Position numbers and translations under genes: made by a program. 49,848 nt of DNA, taken from IMG/VR virus record IMGVR_UViG_3300023179_000003, positions 1 to 49,848 of that record. One strand, 5' to 3'. The DNA comes from a virus. The first letter of the stretch is position 1. Each line of letters begins with the position of its first letter. The notes under the pieces are model-generated. The model was not told the origin of the DNA and searched no databases. It was given only the letters and a program-made list of their open reading frames with translations. Below are positions 37,456-45,057 of this stretch, in pieces.

Positions 37456-38139
37456 TCATTCGGTGATCGAAAGAAGCCGCTCGACCAGCGGGAGAGCGTC
37501 GGCAGCGGCGCCAACGCCGATGGCGACGGCAGCGTCGGCGATGGCAGCGTTAGCAGCGTCGGCGATGGCAGCAGCGTTGGCAGCAGCAGCAGCGTCGGCA
37601 GCGTCGGCGATGGCAGCGTTAGCAGCGGCGTTAGCAGCGGCAGCAGCGTTGGCAGCGGCAGCGTTAGCAGCGGCGTCTTTGGCGACGGCACGCCGACGCA
37701 CCGCCAAAGCCGCCGCCTGGCCTGCCCTGGCGCTCGGACCATCCACGATCTCCGCCAATGCCCGCAGCGTCGCAGCCTGCTCGGCCCATCCGAGCTTGTC
37801 GCATAGCTCGACTAGGATGGTTCGCACGGCCCAATCCGCGGCGGCAAATCCCCGCCGGCGGGTCAACTCCGTTGAACCCCTGCTTCCCACAAGGCGCGGC
37901 AGCAACGGCCGCAGCAACCGGCTCCGCTCCGCATTTGAGGGCAGGCGGTCATTGATGCGGCGGACCAACGCAGCGATCACTGGGCACGCGCACCGCGGGT
38001 GGTCCGAGTGCGGCTCGCCGGCCAGCCATGCGACCGTCTCCATGGCGCAGGCGCCGGCCGACGTGAACGCCTTGTGAGCGCCTTTCAGCAGCGGGATTGA
38101 GTCCAGTTGTTGGAGTCTGTCTTGGATTGGGGTTATCAT
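37456..38139 (-). CDS. Ala-rich repeat protein with conserved N-terminal domain
   Basis: A 227-residue protein. Residues 25-120 have a conserved-looking domain (ACAMETVAWLAGEPHSDHPR then CACPVIAALVRRINDRLP) seen in uncharacterised phage and mobile-element proteins. Residues about 153-210 are a low-complexity run of AAN/AAD/IAD triplets, encoded by repeated GCGTTAGCAGC-type units at 37500-37680. The repeat number probably varies between isolates. Leader TAACACAAACTAAA; the TAA is the stop codon of the upstream gene. Confidence 0.6.
   Translation of the reverse strand: MITPIQDRLQQLDSIPLLKGAHKAFTSAGACAMETVAWLAGEPHSDHPRCACPVIAALVRRINDRLPSNAERSRLLRPLLPRLVGSRGSTELTRRRGFAAADWAVRTILVELCDKLGWAEQAATLRALAEIVDGPSARAGQAAALAVRRRAVAKDAAANAAAANAAAAANAAANAAIADAADAAAAANAAAIADAANAAIADAAVAIGVGAAADALPLVERLLSITE
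37500..37680. repeat. Low-complexity Ala-codon repeat tract
   Basis: Imperfect repeats of GGCAGCGTTAGCAGCG and GGCGATGGCAGCG type fill this tract. Read on the minus strand they give Ala-Ala-Asn and Ala-Asp triplets. The plus-strand open frames here are reading-frame shadows of the repeat. Confidence 0.8.
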
Positions 38140-38150
38140 TTTAGTTTGTG

Positions 38151-38354
38151 TTAGTTGTTGACTACGGAAAGATCGACAATCCTCTTAGCTGTAAGCGACT
38201 TCAACACTTGCATGTCACTATCGGAACATCCAATTTCGGCTGCCGACTGACTTGCAAGCCATCTTATTGCAGTTGCAATAACAATCTGTTCGTCAAGTGT
38301 CGATTCAGCACAACCGCAGAGGATTTGATGAATGCGGGACATTTCGATTTGCAT
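38151..38354 (-). CDS. Small helical protein, paralogue of 38602-38787
   Basis: A 67-residue protein. Its layout (TLDEQIVIATAIRWLAS then SLTAKRIVDLS) aligns with the gene at 38602 (TIQQAAAIGAAVRYTN then FTAEGLVELC), indicating an old duplication. Leader TAACACAAATTAATT, in which TAA is the upstream stop. Function unknown; typical early host-takeover size. Confidence 0.55.
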   Translation of the reverse strand: MQIEMSRIHQILCGCAESTLDEQIVIATAIRWLASQSAAEIGCSDSDMQVLKSLTAKRIVDLSVVNN

Positions 38355-38366
38355 AATTAATTTGTG

Positions 38367-38588
38367 TTAAGCCCAAGTGATTGGAGAAAGCTTCGTGCGA
38401 TTCGACGGCACGACGAAAGTGCCCTTCATGCGCCACGAGCGGCCCTTGTTGAGACTACGCTTGTCGTGCTTTGCGGCGGACTTAGAGACGGCAGACGTTG
38501 ACGGCGCACGACGAAGAGCTTCAATCGTGCCTAGGTTATAGACGTTTCTCGGAGTCTTGTCCCATGCTGCGGATGGATTACTTCGCAT
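38367..38588 (-). CDS. Small basic hypothetical protein
   Basis: A 73-residue strongly basic protein (SAAKHDKRSLNKGRSWRMKG). Leader TAACACAAGGTAAATT; the TAA is the stop of the upstream gene. Probably nucleic-acid binding, no motif. Confidence 0.55.
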   Translation of the reverse strand: MRSNPSAAWDKTPRNVYNLGTIEALRRAPSTSAVSKSAAKHDKRSLNKGRSWRMKGTFVVPSNRTKLSPITWA

Positions 38589-38601
38589 AATTTACCTTGT
38601 G

Positions 38602-38787
38602 TTAGCTGCCACACAATTCAACCAAACCTTCCGCCGTAAATTCACCATAACGGCTAATGAAATCTTTCTTCTGTTCATCGGTGATGGTGAAGTTAGTATA
38701 CCTAACAGCTGCCCCGATTGCGGCAGCTTGCTGAATAGTAATTTTACCATCCAGAAGTAGCTTGATGGCCAAATCGTCGATTTTCAT
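38602..38787 (-). CDS. Small helical protein, paralogue of 38151-38354
   Basis: A 61-residue protein, first gene of the tiny-gene cluster next to the structured non-coding region. It shares the I-x-x-A-x-R helix and the TAxxxVxL C-terminus with the 38151 gene. Leader TTAACACAAAGTAAA. A weak sigma-54-like sequence (TGGCAGATACTATGCG, minus strand) ends 36 bases upstream. Confidence 0.55.
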   Translation of the reverse strand: MKIDDLAIKLLLDGKITIQQAAAIGAAVRYTNFTITDEQKKDFISRYGEFTAEGLVELCGS

Positions 38788-38822
38788 TTTACTTTGTGTT
38801 AATTTTATGCGCTTTACTTGAA

Positions 38823-39743
38823 CGCATAGTATCTGCCACGAAAAGGGAATAATTGCGCGAAGTGCGCGATGGAAACTAGCTAGAGGAAGCTAGGAAGTAG
38901 AGGCTACTTGCTTTTAAGACCGCTTTATCGGGGCAGATACTATGCGCCCAACAGAGCCAACTTCATCGCGTGCTGGAGTAAGCAATGGCATTGCCTACTG
39001 ATTCCAACGGGAGCAACTATCAAAACTCTGTGGGCGGTTAAGCGTCTAACATGCGGACAAGCGCATGTTATCGTCTAACTGCACGCTCTAGACTGTACCG
39101 TCCGGGGTTTTGCTTGTTGTCGCCCAATGACGATTAGCAGTCTGAGGAGTGCGGGCCGGTTCTGAGAAGCTAAACTAGACTCGTTGAAACGCTGACGTGT
39201 AACAGACGTTGCCTTTTCAGACGTTGCCCATTGCGGGCTGTCTCGGCTTCTCTGCCGGGTCGGATTAGGTGGATTGAATCCGCGAACGGATCGTTACATC
39301 CTATCCATTACCCAATCGTCCAGCATCGCTGTTTGCAGGACCGGAGAGGAGACGCAGCGGCGAGCCACTACTGTCTCATGTCTCTAGTCTAGGCTCCATT
39401 TGGTCGTTGCAGCGTCACGAATTGTCACAGGCAATACATGAGTGTGCTAGGCTCATGGCGACGACGACACTACACCTAGTGTCGTCGTGTCCCATTCGTG
39501 GGCAACGTACCTTTCGCGGACGGGTAAATCCCGCCTCACAGACGACGACGTGCTAACACGTGCCGTCTGGCTTCGGAGCATTGACGATTGAGCGCAGACG
39601 TTAGGTAAGCCGCATTGAGCGGCAGGAATTGCCTAGGCTCGTCCGCTATGCAAAAAAGAACCGTCCCACAACGCGAAGCGAAGGGACAGATTGGGCGCCA
39701 TTACGCAGGGCAATGGCGCCTATCTGTCACTTCGTCGCGTTGT
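38823..39743. ncRNA. Candidate giant structured RNA (about 0.9 kb, no genes)
   Basis: No convincing open frame fills this stretch, whereas the rest of the genome is almost fully coding. Helices seen by eye include: 38823-38837 with 38932-38946 (15 bp, perfect), enclosing three hairpins (38855-38867, 38876-38893, 38895-38909) like a cloverleaf; 38946-38956 with 39026-39035 enclosing 38977-38999; 39047-39070 (9 bp); 39081-39095 with 39138-39152; 39156-39170 with 39246-39258; 39437-39457; 39461-39488 (12 bp, four-base loop); 39491-39502 (TTCG loop); 39521-39533; 39539-39569 (two tiers); 39609-39623; and 39668-39743 (29 bp in four blocks). Strand evidence from wobble pairs is mixed, with purine-rich loops on the plus strand. 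Confidence 0.6.
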
Positions 39744-39990
39744 CCAGTGCGACGGCCAAGCTCCACGCCGATGCGAACACGCCGGCTCTCGTGGCATCAA
39801 TGCCGGCCCACGTCGCGGCCTTCGCGGCCGAGGCGGACCCGAACGAGACGCCGCCTTTCGTGGCACGTTCGGCCGTCTTGACGGCACCAAAGCCCGTAAG
39901 GATGCGTTCGCGCTTGGCTACGATTGCGTTGCGAATGTCTCCGGCCGGAATAAGTGCCGCGGCGGCGTCGAATGTCTGTCCGTTGCTCAT
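39727..39990 (-). CDS. Small Ala-rich hypothetical protein, first minus-arm gene
   Basis: An 87-residue Ala-rich helical protein (MSNGQTFDAAAALIPAGDIR at the start). Its start is preceded by AACACTAACTACCTCATT and by a nested inverted repeat in the leader. Its 3' end lies inside the large hairpin at 39668-39743, which may act as its transcript end or as the 5' edge of the structured region. Confidence 0.55.
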   Translation of the reverse strand: MSNGQTFDAAAALIPAGDIRNAIVAKRERILTGFGAVKTAERATKGGVSFGSASAAKAATWAGIDATRAGVFASAWSLAVALDNATK

Positions 39991-40590
39991 AATGAGGTAG
40001 TTAGTGTTTTGATTGAACCGTACCCTCTCCTTTTCATTGATTCCTCTTTAATTGTCAATGCCTTTCCCCATTTCAACGGTTCAATCCGGCGCGGAAACCC
40101 TTCATTATCAATGCTTTGCAACTATTTCACTTTTCTTCAAAGACTTGCCACGATTTCGCCTTCCATCTAATTCCCTTGTGCGTTTTGGATATTAAAATGG
40201 CCTGTTTTGGATATTCAACCGCGTCTTCGCATAGCTTATTCATCGTTTAACACTAACAAGACTCAAATTCTATGTCTTGGATGCTAAATAAGGTGTAGTA
40301 TAGACTTATAGACATTTTTTTGAGAGGGGGTATGAATACAATAGTATATTATATACTACATATGTTATAAAACTAGAGTCTAAGCCCTTCCTCACCTAAT
40401 AATATGTTATATTATCTACATATTATTCCAATCTTCATTCAATCTATCTTGAACGTCTTGTTCAAACTAAACGTTCAATACGTTCTAAACGCCACTAGCC
40501 ACACCGCCGCCGCACGCGAAGAGCCCGAAAAGAAGTTGATTTCCGAAACAACCACCATTTCCACATTTTATACAAATCTAGATGCAAAAT

Positions 40591-40599
40591 TGCTATACT
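40591..40599 (+). promoter_or_regulatory. Extended -10-like element TGCTATACT
   Basis: TGCTATACT matches an extended -10 promoter (TGnTATACT). The 10-mer TGCTATACTT also occurs at 1691 and 2051. Here it lies just upstream of the sigma-54-type element, so the terminase operon may have two promoters. Confidence 0.45.
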
Positions 40600-40605
40600 T
40601 TAGCA

Positions 40606-40621
40606 TGGCATTAGGCTTGCA
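40606..40621 (+). promoter_or_regulatory. Sigma-54-type promoter of the terminase/structural operon
   Basis: TGGCATTAGGCTTGCA fits the consensus TGGCAY-N5-TTGCA completely, with ten bases between GG and GC. The predicted start is near 40632, giving a 22-base leader with TAAGG before the ATG at 40654. It heads the late structural arm. Confidence 0.82.
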
Positions 40622-40653
40622 GAAGCAGAAATATGTCCTCTGTAAGGTAATTT

Positions 40654-41121
40654 ATGTCAATGCTCCGCAATCAAATATTGGGTTTTCGCCGCGCCGGAAT
40701 GGAAGAAGGAGAAATCGCCGCCACACTTGACATTGAGCCTGAAGTTGTAAGGGCCGCTCTTGGTGCAATCGGCGGAAGTAGCGTCATTCGCCAGCAGATT
40801 CGCGAGGCCGAGCCCGAAGATGAGGAAGTTTCGGCCGCCGAAAGCGGAGAAATGCTCGGGATTTTGAAGACTATCGCCCGATCCGAAGATTCTGGCGTCT
40901 TTGCACAGATGTCGGCCGCGAAATACGTGCATGGAGTTCGGGCCGGCTATCACAAACGCCACCTCGATCTCAATGTTTCCAGCGGCGGCCTGCTGAATAA
41001 GATCAACGACGCCTACGCTGACGCCGCGGCCAAAGCTTTCTTGGCCCTTAAGCGTCCGGCTCCGGAAATTAACGTGACGGCGAGCGCTGAAAAGCCTGCG
41101 GCGCCAAACCCCGGCCCTTAA
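40654..41121 (+). CDS. Terminase small subunit-like protein
   Basis: A 155-residue protein directly upstream of the large terminase. The N-terminus (ILGFRRAGMEEGEIAATLDI then EPEVVRAAL) looks like a helix-turn-helix, followed by an acidic linker (EAEPEDEEVSAAE) and a helical oligomerisation region, with a Pro/Ala-rich tail. This is the usual layout of small terminases that recognise the pac or cos site. Sequence similarity alone is weak, but position is strong. Confidence 0.7.
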   Translation: MSMLRNQILGFRRAGMEEGEIAATLDIEPEVVRAALGAIGGSSVIRQQIREAEPEDEEVSAAESGEMLGILKTIARSEDSGVFAQMSAAKYVHGVRAGYHKRHLDLNVSSGGLLNKINDAYADAAAKAFLALKRPAPEINVTASAEKPAAPNPGP

Positions 41122-41122
41122 A

Positions 41123-42862
41123 ATGTCAATTAAGCAATTCGCGAAGATCTCTGATGCTGACTTGGCCAAGTTTCGTAAGGCCAAACCGGCCGCGCAGCCT
41201 ACTAAGCAGCCCGATTCTGCTCCTGTGGAGGTAGCAGCACCAGTTCCAGAGAAGCCAAAGTGGCAAGCGCACAACATTCCGACCCCGCTGCACCTTCTTC
41301 TTGCCCACCGCAAAGACAAGAAGCCATACCAGTGGCAAGCTGAGACTCTATTCCAGCTCGCCGGCTATAACGTTAACGATCTCTCACAGCCGCCGACTAA
41401 ACCCACGGACAAGATTCCGCTCTACTACAATCTCGTCGCGGCAAACGGATCAGGAAAGGATCAAATCGTCATCGCGGCCTTCGCGGCATGGTTCGCATTG
41501 AGTAAAGTCCGGAGCCGCTGCATCATTACGTCCTCGTCGTATGAGCAGTTGAAGGATCAAACCTTCAAGTACATCCGCACACTCTGTGAAGACATCAACA
41601 TATTCCACGGCCGTAAGGTATTCGAGATCGTTGAGTTCCAAGTAACATGCAACGACACCGGCAGCGAGATCAAATGCTTCGTCACTGATGATCCGGGCAA
41701 AGCCGAAGGTCGGCATCCGTTCGATGACTACGAAGGATCGGAGATGGCAGTCATTGTTAACGAGGCAAAGTCGATTGCAGACGAGATGTTCCAAGCCTTC
41801 AGTCGATTCACAGGCTATAACTACTGGATCGAGATCTCTTCACCGGGTCCAACCACCGGACATTTCTATCGCCGATGCACGATGGCTGAATACAGTTGGC
41901 CGACCGAGATTAAACTCGGTGAGTTTTACTGGCGCCGCATTACCGCATTCGACTGCGATCATTTGCTAGGTAAACATATCGACAACCTCAAGAAAGAATA
42001 CGGTGAGAATAGCCTTCTATATCGCAGTCAGGTTCTTGCAGAGTTTACTACGCTTGATGAAGCGGCCTTCATCTCATCGATGCTGTTCGAGAATTACCCG
42101 AAGCTTCCGCCGCGCACGTTCGGGTTAAAGAATCGGGCCGGACTCGACTTGTCGATGGGCGGCGATGAGATGGTGATGTACGTATTCATGAGCGGCAAAC
42201 TTTACATGCGTCGAGCCAAGCACGAAAAGGTTGGTGCGATCGTGGCGCAGATCATTACGTGGATTAAAGAGTTCGGACTTGACCCTAGTGAAATCCGGGC
42301 GGATGATGGCGGAAGCGGCAAAGCTATCCTCGACAGACTCGAAGAGCTAGGCTATGCAGTCATTCGCGTCCGCAACGAACAGCGCGCGTCAAACCCGAAC
42401 TTCTACAAGAATCGCGGAGCTGAGAACTGGAACCGAATCAAGCGACTCACCGAAGACAAACTCCTGCCGAACCTCGAAGACACCGAGACGATCCTTCAGC
42501 TTACCAAGCGCGGATACAAAGTCACCGGCATTGTCACGGCACTCGAAAAGAAAGCCGAGATGAAAGCCCGAGGCTTATCGTCGCCCGATCGTGCAGATGC
42601 ACTGGCCCTTTGTTTCGACGGCGTTCCAATCTCGACCTTCCAAGAAGGTGCAACGGTCACCGTCGTATCAAATGATCCGCAGTCGCGATTCGACGAACTG
42701 TTGATGATCGGAAAGAATCGCCAACTTACGCCCGACGAACAAACAGAACTCATGTGCTTGTTCACAACAGTAGCCGAGCGGCGAAAGCCGGCACGACAAT
42801 CGCTAGATGGAGATGAGTCAGAAACCCAGAATCGCGGTCTATTTCACATTCACCTACAATGA
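41123..42862 (+). CDS. Terminase large subunit
   Basis: The 579-residue packaging motor. Walker A AANGSGKD (106-113), Walker B MAVIVNEA (208-215, with Asn213 where Asp is common), and coupling motif ISSPG (238-242). The RNase H-like nuclease has Asp342 in GLDLS, Asp394-Asp395 in RADDGG and a late Asp in SSPDRADALAL. An N-terminal Pro/Ala-rich 45 residues precede the ATPase. It packages and cuts DNA at the portal. It begins two bases after the small-subunit stop and overlaps the next gene by ATGA. Confidence 0.9.
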   Translation: MSIKQFAKISDADLAKFRKAKPAAQPTKQPDSAPVEVAAPVPEKPKWQAHNIPTPLHLLLAHRKDKKPYQWQAETLFQLAGYNVNDLSQPPTKPTDKIPLYYNLVAANGSGKDQIVIAAFAAWFALSKVRSRCIITSSSYEQLKDQTFKYIRTLCEDINIFHGRKVFEIVEFQVTCNDTGSEIKCFVTDDPGKAEGRHPFDDYEGSEMAVIVNEAKSIADEMFQAFSRFTGYNYWIEISSPGPTTGHFYRRCTMAEYSWPTEIKLGEFYWRRITAFDCDHLLGKHIDNLKKEYGENSLLYRSQVLAEFTTLDEAAFISSMLFENYPKLPPRTFGLKNRAGLDLSMGGDEMVMYVFMSGKLYMRRAKHEKVGAIVAQIITWIKEFGLDPSEIRADDGGSGKAILDRLEELGYAVIRVRNEQRASNPNFYKNRGAENWNRIKRLTEDKLLPNLEDTETILQLTKRGYKVTGIVTALEKKAEMKARGLSSPDRADALALCFDGVPISTFQEGATVTVVSNDPQSRFDELLMIGKNRQLTPDEQTELMCLFTTVAERRKPARQSLDGDESETQNRGLFHIHLQ

Positions 42863-43098
42863 AACTTTCACAAGAACAGAAAGATCGGATCGACGAGATG
42901 CTGAGCGATCTCGCGCCCGAGGAAAAGAAGTACGCCATTGACTGCTTGAAAGGTCAGGCCGTTGATAAGTCTTCGCCTGAAGAGAAGGCTGAATCCGACG
43001 AAGAGAAGGCGGCCGAAGACGAGATTCCGCTCGACAAGAACAAGATGTTCGAAAACGAAGAGGAAGAAATGCCGATGCCTCCCAAGACTGCTGCCTAA
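42859..43098 (+). CDS. Small acidic protein
   Basis: A 79-residue very acidic protein (SPEEKAESDEEKAAEDEIP) between the large terminase and the portal. Small acidic proteins here are often packaging or head-completion accessories; no motif is diagnostic. Confidence 0.65.
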   Translation: MKLSQEQKDRIDEMLSDLAPEEKKYAIDCLKGQAVDKSSPEEKAESDEEKAAEDEIPLDKNKMFENEEEEMPMPPKTAA

Positions 43099-43105
43099 AT
43101 AACCT

Positions 43106-44857
43106 ATGGCCACATCAACCGAAGTCGTAAAGCCTGAGAAGTTGCTAGAGTTCAGCGAAGCTGCTGGACTCTTTCAGCAATACTTGTCCGCGAATGGGCC
43201 TGTCGAAGTTGCCGTCGAGGCTTCAAGGCGCCTGCGCTCGAACAAGGTTGATGTGGCTCAGTTGCAGAACAACGGCGATCTGCAGCCCGGTCAAACTTAC
43301 ATCGGCGTCAGGCTCATCAACCAGAACATTCGCAATGCTCTGCCGCCGCTGCTTAGCTATCTCAAGAATTCGCCTCGCATGGCGACATTCTCGCCGGGTA
43401 ACAATCAGTATCTCGATCAGGAGTTTACGCGCGTAATGCAGTATACCGGCTGGGAGACAGACTACATCGAGTGTCTTGATTCCGCCGAGCAGAATGGCTT
43501 CGGATATGTCGTCGTGCGTCATAACGACACGAAAGTTGGGCATGTTGCGGTCGAGTTTGCTCCGTTCCAGAACGTAATCTACGATCGGCGCCTCACAAGC
43601 ATCCAAGATTCGCCGGCGGTTCTGGTCAAGCACGCAATCACTCGCGTGACTTTCTTCGAATGGGATGCATTCGAGCAATTCGACAAAGCCTCAGCGGCTT
43701 ATATCGCGATTCAGCAACTGCTCGCGCAGCCGACTGTCTCGAATGAGGTCTTCATTTACGAAGCCTTCATCAAAATTAGCGGCTTCGTCTATCGAGGCTG
43801 GTATTTCAATACCGGAACGGATTGGCTAAAGGCTCCAATGCCGTTCAGCAACGGAGTCATGATTAAGACTCCGCAGGTAGTTCCGCCCACGGCCGCTGAT
43901 CCGTCGATGGCTGCGACGCCGACCGAAGAACCGACTCCAGCCAATCGCACAGAATACCCAATCGTCGCCAAGCGCTTCGAAATCACGTCCGAAGCTCGCC
44001 ATAATCTTGCCGAAGGACGGGCGCAGAACGATTATCACAAGCAAGAAGCGGCGACGCAGATGATGACGGCGCTTGTGAACGGTTCGTTGCAGGCTTCGAA
44101 CACAATGTGGAGCCCGGCCGATGGCACGATGGACGGAGGCGCGCCGGCGCAGACGAACATGAAGATTAAAAATGGGCAAGTCTGGAAGTCGCCCATGAAA
44201 GCTTTCAATGCGCCGTATCCCGATCCCTCGCTGAGTCGCTCGATCGACATGATTGTCACACAGAATGCAGCCGAAACTTCTCAGGTCGCATTTGCGACAA
44301 ATAATCGCAAGGATACGCGCAAAACCGCCAAAGAAATTGAGGCCGCTGAGAGCCAACAGCAGCAGCTTACGAGTTCTGATGCGCTGGTATTCAGCATCTT
44401 TCTTCGCGAATTGTTCACTCAATGCTGGCCCATTATCCGCTCGGCGGCGATCTTCGGGCAGATTCAATTCCTCGACGAAGACCCGAATAAGCAGGAAACT
44501 CTCAGCAAAAACTACGAGATTAAGCCCGCCGGCGACGTAGATTTCCTCGAAAAGCAGCAGCGTCTGCAGGATATTCAGTCTGATCTGCCGATGTTCCAAG
44601 GAACTCCGCTCGGAAGCGAGATGACGAAGGAATACATTCGACTTCGCTATCCAGAAAAGTACGAACAGTGGAGCAAGATGTTGGTCCAACAAGATCAGGC
44701 CAAGCAACTCATTCAAGGTCTGGCTGGGGCGCTCAAAGAGACTGTCACTGATCCGGCGACCGGCCAAATTAAGCCCGAATACAAACCTGAGGAGCAGAAT
44801 CTTGAGATGCTTCAGAAGAATGTCGAGCAATTCCTCCAGCCACCCGCGAAGAAATGA
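43106..44857 (+). CDS. Portal protein
   Basis: A 583-residue protein in the canonical place between terminase and scaffold/capsid. The N-terminal half has NGFGYVVVRH, FAPFQNVIYDRRLTSIQDSP and VFIYEAFIKISGFVYRGW, the alternating strands expected in the portal wing and stem. The C-terminal third is helical (EIEAAESQQQQLTSSDALVF) with a Gln-rich end typical of podoviral portal crowns. Twelve copies would form the DNA channel. Assignment rests on size, position and fold-like pattern. Confidence 0.8.
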   Translation: MATSTEVVKPEKLLEFSEAAGLFQQYLSANGPVEVAVEASRRLRSNKVDVAQLQNNGDLQPGQTYIGVRLINQNIRNALPPLLSYLKNSPRMATFSPGNNQYLDQEFTRVMQYTGWETDYIECLDSAEQNGFGYVVVRHNDTKVGHVAVEFAPFQNVIYDRRLTSIQDSPAVLVKHAITRVTFFEWDAFEQFDKASAAYIAIQQLLAQPTVSNEVFIYEAFIKISGFVYRGWYFNTGTDWLKAPMPFSNGVMIKTPQVVPPTAADPSMAATPTEEPTPANRTEYPIVAKRFEITSEARHNLAEGRAQNDYHKQEAATQMMTALVNGSLQASNTMWSPADGTMDGGAPAQTNMKIKNGQVWKSPMKAFNAPYPDPSLSRSIDMIVTQNAAETSQVAFATNNRKDTRKTAKEIEAAESQQQQLTSSDALVFSIFLRELFTQCWPIIRSAAIFGQIQFLDEDPNKQETLSKNYEIKPAGDVDFLEKQQRLQDIQSDLPMFQGTPLGSEMTKEYIRLRYPEKYEQWSKMLVQQDQAKQLIQGLAGALKETVTDPATGQIKPEYKPEEQNLEMLQKNVEQFLQPPAKK

Positions 44858-45057
44858 TCGAACCTTCCACAGAAGCATGGCGCATGTGGGCCAGAATCCC
44901 AGAGACTCAAGTGTTCCTACTTAGCCTCCAAAATCGGGACAAAGAACTCTGCACGCTCGCCAAGAATGCAGCTAAGCGCGGCGATTCGCCGAATGAATTT
45001 CTTCTTCGAGCCTCAGTATTCGAAGAAGTTGCACAAGAGATAGCCACAAAACTATGA
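44854..45057 (+). CDS. Small hypothetical head-region protein
   Basis: A 67-residue helical protein overlapping portal and scaffold genes by ATGA on both sides. No family recognised. Confidence 0.65.
   Translation: MIEPSTEAWRMWARIPETQVFLLSLQNRDKELCTLAKNAAKRGDSPNEFLLRASVFEEVAQEIATKL

Larger units (their letters stand above)
39991..40653. other. Divergent AT-rich control region, origin candidate
   Basis: No supported gene. From left to right: a two-tier inverted repeat (GATTGAACCGT at 40011-40021 with 40076-40086; CATTGA 40035-40040 with TCAATG 40055-40060); two direct copies of GTTTTGGATATT (40182-40193, 40204-40215) spaced two helical turns apart; a strongly AT-rich tract at 40290-40430 with palindromes such as AGTATATTATATACT and TAATATGT/ACATATTA; and a TTGAAC-GTCTT-GTTCAA dyad (40449-40465) with ACGTTC copies at 40471 and 40480. 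The two transcription arms diverge from here. Early promoters and a replication origin are plausible. Confidence 0.6.

Noticed and set aside
37463-38077. 204-codon plus-strand frame over the repeat tract
   Set aside because: An Ala/Ser reading of the repeat in the opposite direction; the minus frame has the conserved N-terminal domain and the TAACACAAA leader.
38823-38838. Sigma-54 promoter in the arm of the 15-bp inverted repeat (TGGCAGATACTATGCG, minus strand)
   Set aside because: Spacing is right and it precedes the 38787 gene, but the -24 box has G at position 6 and the -12 box is poor; the RNA-stem explanation is sufficient.
39041-39640. CRISPR array
   Set aside because: Short repeated words (CGTCTAAC, CAGACGTTGCC, CTAGGCTC) are irregularly spaced and differ in length; there is no repeat-spacer periodicity.
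39615-40170. Plus-strand frames across the structured region and the 39727-39990 gene
   Set aside because: They run through the 29-bp segmented hairpin and are Arg/Thr/Ser-rich shadows; the minus-strand 87-residue frame is better supported.
40404-40730. Plus-strand 108-codon frame upstream of the terminase
   Set aside because: It overlaps the small terminase by 77 bases in another frame, spans AT-rich dyads and both promoter elements, and its C-terminus is Arg/Asn-rich shadow sequence.
43826-44878. 350-codon minus-strand frame opposite the portal
   Set aside because: Composition (Arg, Leu and Ile rich, antisense of the portal codons) marks it as a shadow; the portal frame has protein-like pattern and gene junctions.
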